A DNA stretch of 64,000 nt, from contig MNCI01003413.1 in assembly GCA_015680685.1 (NCBI GenBank), positions 257,662 through 321,661 on the forward strand, given 5' to 3'. Positions 57,941 to 64,000 of this stretch are shown here, piece by piece. Source of the DNA: Gnetum montanum (lineage: Eukaryota > Streptophyta > Gnetopsida > Gnetales > Gnetaceae). A program made the position numbers and the translations under genes. How positions within the stretch are numbered: position 1 is the stretch's first letter; each line of letters opens with the position of its first letter. The notes under the pieces were generated by a model. That model was given only the letters and a program-made list of their open reading frames with translations. It was not told where the DNA came from and searched no databases.

Positions 57941-58345
57941 ACTTCAGTTCTACAGGCACCAGATTGGTCCAGGCCCTTCGACATCATGACGGATGCATCT
58001 AATTACGCCTTTGGAGCCATGCTTACATAGTGTGATGATCAGAAATGCCCATAATATATCCACTGTGCGAGCTCTAGCATTGTGGGTGCTCAGCTTAACT
58101 ACACCACCACCGAAAAGGAGTTGATGATGGTGGTGTTTGCCTTTGAAAAATTCCAACACTATGTGCTCAGATACAAAGTGTTCATGCATACAGACCATAG
58201 TGCTATTCAGTTCCTGATGAAAAAACCAACGGTAAGCCCCCGCATCATCCGGTGGCTGGTGATTCTTCAGGAGTTTGATCTCACCATGGTAGACCAGAAG
58301 GGGACCAAGAATGTGGTTGCCAACCACTGATCTCAGTTACGATGG
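57941..58345 (+). pseudogene. Element C RNase H domain (dead)
   Basis: WSRPFDIMTDASNYAFGAML (first catalytic Asp), NYTTTEKELMMVVFAFEKFQ (Glu), YKVFMHTDHSAIQFLM (Asp) and QKGTKNVVANH (the last acidic position reads Asn). Stops near 58030, 58051 and 58328. There is one RNase H only, unlike the Tat-type element. The whole domain is missing from element B. Confidence 0.85.
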
Positions 58346-58569
58346 GATGATGTAGAAGAGGAGGAGCCCTTGTTTGACCAATTTCCAGATGAACTCCTCT
58401 TTGCAAGCACAATCGATCCGCAAGAGCCCAAGGAACCCCCTTGGTTCAGCCACATCCTTACCTACCTCATCACTCAAGAGTTGCCAAAGGAGTGGAACCA
58501 TTGGTAGAAACAATAGTTTCTCCATAAGGCCAAGCATTTCATGGAAATCAATGGCCATCTTTACAAGGT

Positions 58570-59690
58570 GTGCGTAGATGACCTGGTTTGATGGTGTGTC
58601 CCTGATGACGATACGCTGCGTGTCCTCCAAGATGCTCACGAGGGCCTGTATGGGAACCACTATGCTGGACGCCACATAGCCATTAAGATCTTGCTTGCAG
58701 GATATTACTGGCCCACAATCTTTAGGGACGCACAACGGTTCGCCCACTCCTACGATCGATGCTAGAGAGATGGTGGGATGATTGCATAGATGGAGGGACC
58801 TCAATAGTGGATTTAACCACTGAAACCCTTCGACATCTGGGGCATCAACTTCATGGGGCCCATCACACCCCTATCCAATAGAAAGGTGTACGTTATCATG
58901 GCTATGGACTATTGCACCAAGTGGGTGGAGGCGGCAGTCATCGTCATTTGTTCTTCAACCACCGCCGTATGATTTTTCCAACAACAAATCGTTAACATGT
59001 TTGGAGTGCCATGTGAACTCATCTATGATAATGGTACTCATTTCACGGGTACCACTTTTCGAAAAATCATGCAACACTTGGGGGTCACCCAAAAATTTAC
59101 AACACCCTATCACCCCAAGCCAACGGGCAGGCCGAAGTCACCAACAGGGAGATCACCAGGATCCTTACCTACACCATCAACAAATATAGGAAGGATTGGA
59201 ACACCAAACTCAATGATGCCCTTTGGGCCTATTGATCCACTTGAAAAATTTCTATAGGGTACTCTCCCTATGAGTTAGTGTACAAAAAATTACCAAACTT
59301 CCAATCCAGATAGAACTCTGAACACTATCCATAGCCAATGACTTAGGCCTTGACCTACTGCTAGCACAACATGAACGACTGATTAACTTAAGTGTGCTAG
59401 ATGAGAATTGATTAGTGGTCCTGTCCTCAAATGAGATCCACAAGGCCTACAAAAAAAATGACATGATCTTAGGATCTAGAAGGTCACATTCAGACGTGGA
59501 GACAAGATGTTGTATTGGAACCCCTCACATGTATCTCAACCGACCAAGTTTCAAACACTATGGGAGGGACCTTACATTGTCTCCGAAACCTTTCCATTTG
59601 GGGCCTTTCTTATCCACAAACCTAAGGATCCCACAAGAATGTAGTTGGTCAACTAGCAACAAGTGAAACCTTTAAGTGAGCTCCACTTAA
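58570..59690 (+). pseudogene. Element C integrase (dead)
   Basis: Zinc domain: LQDAHEGLYGNHYAGRH with IKILLAGYYWPTIF and HSYDRC; the first Cys of the C-x2-C pair appears to be Tyr. Core: FDIWGINFMGPI (first Asp), MDYCTKWVEAAV, YDNGTHFTGTTF (second Asp). After TPYHPK the frame shifts near 59125, so the third acidic box is read in another frame. C-terminal GPY/F-like domain: LWEGPYIV-type text near 59560-59620 in a further frame. Confidence 0.85.
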
Positions 59691-60364
59691 CCAGTGATAT
59701 CGCCTCATCATCACCTGGTTAGCCACGCTCCATTTTTTGTGTCTCCTCCTTTCCACCCAATTGTGGGGGAGACCGTTATCCCTGCTAATCCATTCCACTG
59801 CACCCCTCACTATTTTTGAAATTTTTTGTTTTACACTTTTTGTTTTTCAACATCGTTCATACATTTGCCAATTCTTATTAATTTTTCCCTTCTTTAATTA
59901 TTTTCCATTTCTTTGTGTGTGTTTTATTTTCATGTGATCGCTAATACGTCATATTATTGTCATCAGGTATCTAGCGCAGATGGTTTTCATTGCGATGGAT
60001 CATGTACAATAATCCACCTAGATATCTGGTTCCCACCCTCACATTGTTGTCTTTGGACTTTACGTTATTTTCAACTCATAAACTTGGCAGTGAGTCCACG
60101 TCATCCACCCATTCACCCACTCCATGGTTTTCCTTCTGTTGGAAACATGCAACCCTTCCACTTAACAACATTTAAATTAATGTGTGACTTGTGTAGTTCC
60201 TAGACTCGAGAATGACCCAACAGTTGGAATTGGGTGTGACTTCAAGGGGAATGCAACATTCATTTTCCTCTTCTATTTCCCAAGTGGCTAATGTGTCCTT
60301 ACAGATTTCCTACCACTCCACATTCTTCTCTCAAAGAAAGCTCCTGGGCAATTCGACCTTGCAT

Positions 60365-60569
60365 GGTGTGGTCCTCACCGAAAAAAATAATTCTAAATCC
60401 AAAAAGAAAGAAAGAAAGAAAAAATGAATAAACATGAGGATTCAAAGCACACCCCTTGGTGAATGCATGCAAACAGGCATGGGTCTTTGCATGGTGTGGT
60501 TCCCAAGAAATCATGAAAAGAAAAATAAAAAAAATCATGCCATCACTATGTGGGAATTCAAAGCACACC
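60365..60569 (+). ncRNA. Conserved spacer hairpins, two element C copies
   Basis: Copy one: GGTGTGGTCCTCA (60365-60377) pairs with TGAGGATTCAAAGCACACC (60435-60453). Copy two: GGTGTGGTTCCCA (60493-60505) pairs with TGGGAATTCAAAGCACACC (60551-60569). Loops differ and are A-rich. Stem differences between the copies and the B copy fall on both arms and keep pairing. Confidence 0.65.
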
Positions 60570-61423
60570 CCTTAGACTACCTCTCATGCGCTGCACACAC
60601 TAGTTATGGGACTTCCTTTGTCTTCTCTAACTTGGTCCCATTTCACTTCCTTCCTCTCACACTTGTTGGAGTGGTGCTTCTCTCTGGGTGCATCCTAGCC
60701 TACTCAGGGGATGGTCGGGGCTTCGTCTATTGCTACGATGTCACTGTACATAGATGGTTTTTGGTCTGCCCTCAGGCCAAGTTCTATTGGGTCACTTAAC
60801 CACAATTACACATGGGGTTTTATGTGACCGATAATTGGAATTACCATCCTCTCATCTCTCTCTCATCCACTTCTCTTCCGAACTCACCTCACTGCTCATC
60901 TTATGTTTTGAAGATTCTTCGTGATTTCCATGGGCTTCTCATGCCTTGGCAGGATCTCTTGGGTAGGCATATTAACTTGCGACCACCATTTCTTGGCCCT
61001 TGGGCCCATGGATCCCAGTTTTGAGGATATGTAGGGGCTACTAAGGGTACTGCCTACTATGGGGAGGACCCACCTGCATATTCTTGGTCCTGCTTTTTAA
61101 ATCTCCCATCCTTTGGATTTCGTGGTTGATTATTTTCAAGGTCCCATCGCTCGATTTCTTCCTCGCAGAGTTCATTTTAGTCATGTTCTCCTATTTTTGA
61201 GTCTTTTTTAAGCCCTGATTAGCTTCCTCCAGTCCTTAGCCATGACCGGGCCTCTCATGTGCTTCAACTGCCCTAATTTGGTGTTTCATATTCATCATTT
61301 CGGGCTTTTTTTGGGTTGTTCAATGCTGGTCAATAGGTGCACACACCTGTGTATACAGGGCCCCGTATACGCAATCCTGTTGACACAGCGCCCAACCCCT
61401 ATATATACACCTGTTGTGCTTTG

Positions 61424-61560
61424 NNNNNNNNNNNNNNNNNNNNNNNNNNNNNNNNNNNNNNNNNNNNNNNNNNNNNNNNNNNNNNNNNNNNNNNNNNNNN
61501 NNNNNNNNNNNNNNNNNNNNNNNNNNNNNNNNNNNNNNNNNNNNNNNNNNNNNNNNNNNN
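61424..61560. other. Assembly gap (137 N)
   Basis: Run of N between CTGTTGTGCTTTG and TATGCTCTCAG. The true length is unknown. It hides part of the element C spacer next to a U3-like stretch. Confidence 0.95.
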
Positions 61561-61836
61561 TATGCTCTCAGTCATGGGGGGTGAAGCCTATGTGTAGTTA
61601 ATTAATTAATTAGTTAGTTAATTAAGACTTCGCACCTCTAAGGGAAGAAACGAAAATAACCGTTTAAACTTCAATTCATCCCTTGTTATTTTTGGTTTTA
61701 ACCCATGAATTAACACTCCGGGGGACTTAAAGGAATGCCCTTGCCAACAACATAGCTTGGTCAAACTGAGAAGGTGTATAAGGATAATTTTGAGCTGCTT
61801 ATGCATAGTCTAATGGGTGGTTATGTTTGATTGCAG

Positions 61837-63737
61837 ATGGCATCCAAACCGAGGCATCCAAGGGGCGAAGGACCATCAAAACTGAGGGACAAGTGCCCAC
61901 ACACAGGAAGGGGATGAGGCAAGTAATAGCCAGAGCACATGGAGGGCTCTCACGCAACTGGCCCCCTCTGTGAAGGACCTGATGTGGAATCTATCCATCA
62001 GATTCTAGAAGAGGAGATTCCCAGCGAGTAATCGCAAGGGGATGAGACTCCAGGGATAGCACCATGGCTTGAGGTCACCCTGACCCAAGCCTGTCTTGAT
62101 GCTATCAAGCCATGTGAAGTGCAACAGATGGTCCTCCAAGAGCTAAACTTTGGACCATTCCTCGAGAACGCACCAGAAGATGTGAGGCTACAGGTACAAA
62201 AATCTCCTATGTGGCCAATCATCACATCTAGTGGTAAGTGGTACTTAGGAGAGACCTATCTCTTCTGGATGAATCGACAACCAAGGTCTAGAGTAAGAAT
62301 CAAAGACATTTATGTCTCTTACTCTTTGGAGGTAATAGCATAGGCTCATGTAGTAGGATAGTTGTAGCCCAACACGAAGAACTGTTGGACCAATTGGTGG
62401 GAACCAGGCAATCGCTTCTAGATGTCTTTGACCTTCTAGACAACATCACTACAACCTAGTAAGAGCTACTCTTGGCAAGGGGTAAGAGCCTCATTTTGGA
62501 AGGGCAACTTGAAACTGCTAAAGCCACCTGTCAACGCTTGGCAACAGAAGTGGCCCAATTAAGAGCCCAACTTGCCGATCCAACTCTTCTCAACCATGAA
62601 ATCACCAGAGATGAAGCTTTTCAATAGCTTTAGCTCAAACTTCAAATAGTTGAGGATGAGCAAGAGTCGGTGATCTTTGATCAATCCTTGGCAGACGTTC
62701 AAGCATATAGTTTAAACAAGGACTTGACGAAGGTTTGCTAGGAGAACATTAGGTTGACCATGGAAGTTCATCGTCTGCGTAATGTTGGTGTGGAAAATGA
62801 GCACATGAAAAATTTTATCCACCAACAGTAGGAAGAGCTAGCGAGGGTGAATGCTGACGTAAGAAGGTTGGTAGCTGAGAACCGGAATCTATCCATGGAA
62901 GAGGTTCATACTTTGTGACAAAAATTTACCATTGAAATCACTGCTTGGAAGAACGAGTCCCTGAAGTTTGAAAAAATCAAGAATCATTACAAGGACCAAG
63001 TGGGACTACAAAAATAAGTAAATCAGAAGAAGATTCAGGTCGGAAAGGCCAAGCTAAACCAAGTGCTCTAGTAGCTCCAAGAAGGAGGCAAAGCATGACA
63101 ACCTATGTTTGATGGGTTGAATGTCTACAATCAAGCTGAAATTTGCCTTAAGGAGCTATAGATTGAAGAAATGAGAGAGTATATGGAGCTCGCTAACCTT
63201 CACTATGCAAACCTAGCCATGCTCACAGCTAGGAGACCGTGGTCCAAATTGGAGAAAGAAGTGGCCACCTTGTATTCCTTATATGAGGGTGAGTTCCAGG
63301 TGCACAAAGCAATGAAGCAAAAATTGGAAACAACCAATGCAGAACTCGAGGTCCTTTGCATGAGCTTTGAAGGACAACGTGCAGTCGTAGAAAACTTGGC
63401 CCGTCAGATGAATGACTACCAGTAGCTACAAGCATCAATCCGAGTGTTCGACATCGAACGAAAGCAGTTCGTAGCCTGGTTTGTCAACCTAAAAGAACTC
63501 TTCCCAGTGCTACCATGCCCTTGGGAGGTTCTAGTTCCAGCACACATTAGTGAAGCTACCTGGACAGTGAATGATCCTAGAAGCAAAGAGGAAAAAATAA
63601 GGGCTCTCTTGAAGGCCTTCTGGTTGCCTCTAGAAGTCGCAGTTGCTACAGGGAAGCCATCATTCATGCCAACACCATCACATGGGCTAGAGTCTAGTGA
63701 AGTTCCATTGGAACCATCGCCCCCAGGGACAGTGTGA
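61837..63737 (+). pseudogene. Element C ORF3: post-pol coiled-coil protein (dead, internally deleted)
   Basis: The ATG at 61837 (MASKPRHPRGEGPSKL) follows TTTGATTGCAG directly, which would suit a spliced mRNA. N-terminal block: LNFGPFLENAPEDVRLQVQKS, PMWPIITSSGKWYLGETYLFW (62134-62268). The frame shifts near 62345. Then come long helices: EELLDQLVGTRQSLLDVFDLL, LLLARGKSLILEGQLETA, EVAQLRAQLADPTLL, RLTMEVHRLRNVGVENEHM, MELANLHYANLAMLTARRPW, YSLYEGEFQVHKAMKQKLETT, and the C-terminus FDIERKQFVAWFVNLKELFPV, PCPWEVLVPAHISEATWTV, ending GTV at 63737. Compared with D and E it lacks the middle domain (P-F-P...K-L-C-K-R), so about 200 codons are deleted at the frame-shift point. Env position, but no signal peptide or membrane segment is seen. 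Function unknown. Confidence 0.8.
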
Positions 63738-63977
63738 TCTTCTTCAATGATTTTTGCATTGTTCTTCACGGTAGAGACTCCAGGACCGACAAGGTGTTCA
63801 ATTTTGTCTATGAACACCACCATTTTTGTAACTTGTCCTTCCTTGTAACTTGGGAACTTGGTAAAATTGATGTTGTGCCATGTGTGTATGTGTGTCATGT
63901 GTGTTGTAAATAAAAGTCCATACCTTCCAAATTGTAAGAGGAACTCAAGGACAAGTTTTTACTTAGTTGTGTGGGTA
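63738..63977 (+). other. Element C 3' untranslated part and polypurine tract
   Basis: Short noncoding stretch with TGTGTATGTGTGTCATG repeats and AAATAAAAG near 63910. ACTTAGTTGTGTGGGTA (63961-63977) is the polypurine tract directly before TGATGAAG; compare GTGGGGGTA in B. Confidence 0.75.
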
Positions 63978-64000
63978 TGATGAAGTGTTAGTTGGTTGCT
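63978..64000 (+). repeat. Element C 3' LTR, first 23 bp
   Basis: TGATGAAGTGTTAGTTGGT matches the first 19 bases of the 5' LTR at 52540, followed by TGCT where the 5' copy has CACT. It runs off the window. Confidence 0.9.

Larger units (their letters stand above)
59756..61836 (+). other. Element C pol-ORF3 spacer with N gap
   Basis: No gene. G-rich motif copies lie at 59756-59772 (after pol) and 61567-61581. The shared hairpin occurs twice in tandem (60365-60453 and 60493-60569). A U3-like stretch with CCCCGTATACG, TTGACACAGCGCCC and a TATA-like CTATATATACACC lies at 61340-61423, then the N run 61424-61560, then (TTAA)n at 61599-61625. A polypyrimidine-poor but clear TTTGATTGCAG ends at 61836, directly before the ORF3 ATG. 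Confidence 0.6.
52540..64000 (+). mobile_element. Element C: nearly complete Athila-like LTR retrotransposon
   Basis: 5' LTR 52540-53453, tRNA-Asp primer site, gag, protease, RT, RNase H, integrase, spacer, ORF3, polypurine tract and the first 23 bp of the 3' LTR at the window edge. It is the reference copy for B, D and E. Many stops and several frame shifts make it inactive. An N run (61424-61560) lies in the spacer. Conserved boxes F-M-D-D in RT and CIDFQFLN, DHFLLPFVDQ, FLDGYSGYNQI are those of Athila-type elements. Confidence 0.9.

Overview
This looks like a piece of a large, repeat-rich seed-plant nuclear genome, most likely a gymnosperm. The evidence is degenerate Ty3/gypsy retrotransposons of the Tat and Athila types, some nested three deep, and one plant-type cytochrome P450 gene in AT-rich DNA. 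The species cannot be named from the sequence. I see only one intact protein gene: a CYP94-family P450 at 39983-41926 (+).

Layout. 1-2895: a diverged tandem array (about 16 units, period near 185 bp), each unit carrying an imperfect hairpin. 3582-7062 (+): pol remnant of a Tat-type element with two RNase H domains. 8860-28921 (-): 'element D', an Athila-like element split by a second LTR element, 'element A2' (10284-24960, +), which is itself split by a third, 'element B' (15837-24862, +, target duplication ACATA). A2 carries, between its LTRs, a 22-bp minisatellite, a 5S-rRNA-derived segment and an intronless, nonsense-disrupted CCR4-type deadenylase catalytic domain. 28936-29804 (+): another gypsy fragment ('F'), broken by the 3' LTR of 'element E' (29805-34250, -). 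E's 3' ORF is interrupted by a solo LTR (31867-33014, TSD TAGTT). 34251-39982: no recognisable gene. 39983-41926: the P450. 46337-47196: an Athila-type solo LTR (TSD TATAG). 51741-52060 (-): two head-to-tail tRNA-derived SINE-like copies. 52540-64000 (+): 'element C', nearly complete (5' LTR, PBS, gag, protease, RT, RNase H, integrase, a 3' ORF and the first 23 bp of the 3' LTR).

Elements B, C, D and E belong to one family. Their LTRs run TGATGA/TGATAA...TCATCA, the primer-binding site matches tRNA-Asp, and C, D and E carry a third, post-pol ORF (ORF3) for a long coiled-coil protein of unknown function. In the pol-ORF3 spacer of B, C and D a hairpin recurs whose stem bases change in a compensating way between copies, so it may be a selected RNA structure. 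All retroelement reading frames seen here are broken, often at former Gln codons (CAA/CAG to TAA/TAG). Two single-N joins (7652, 16562) and one N run (61424-61560) are assembly marks.
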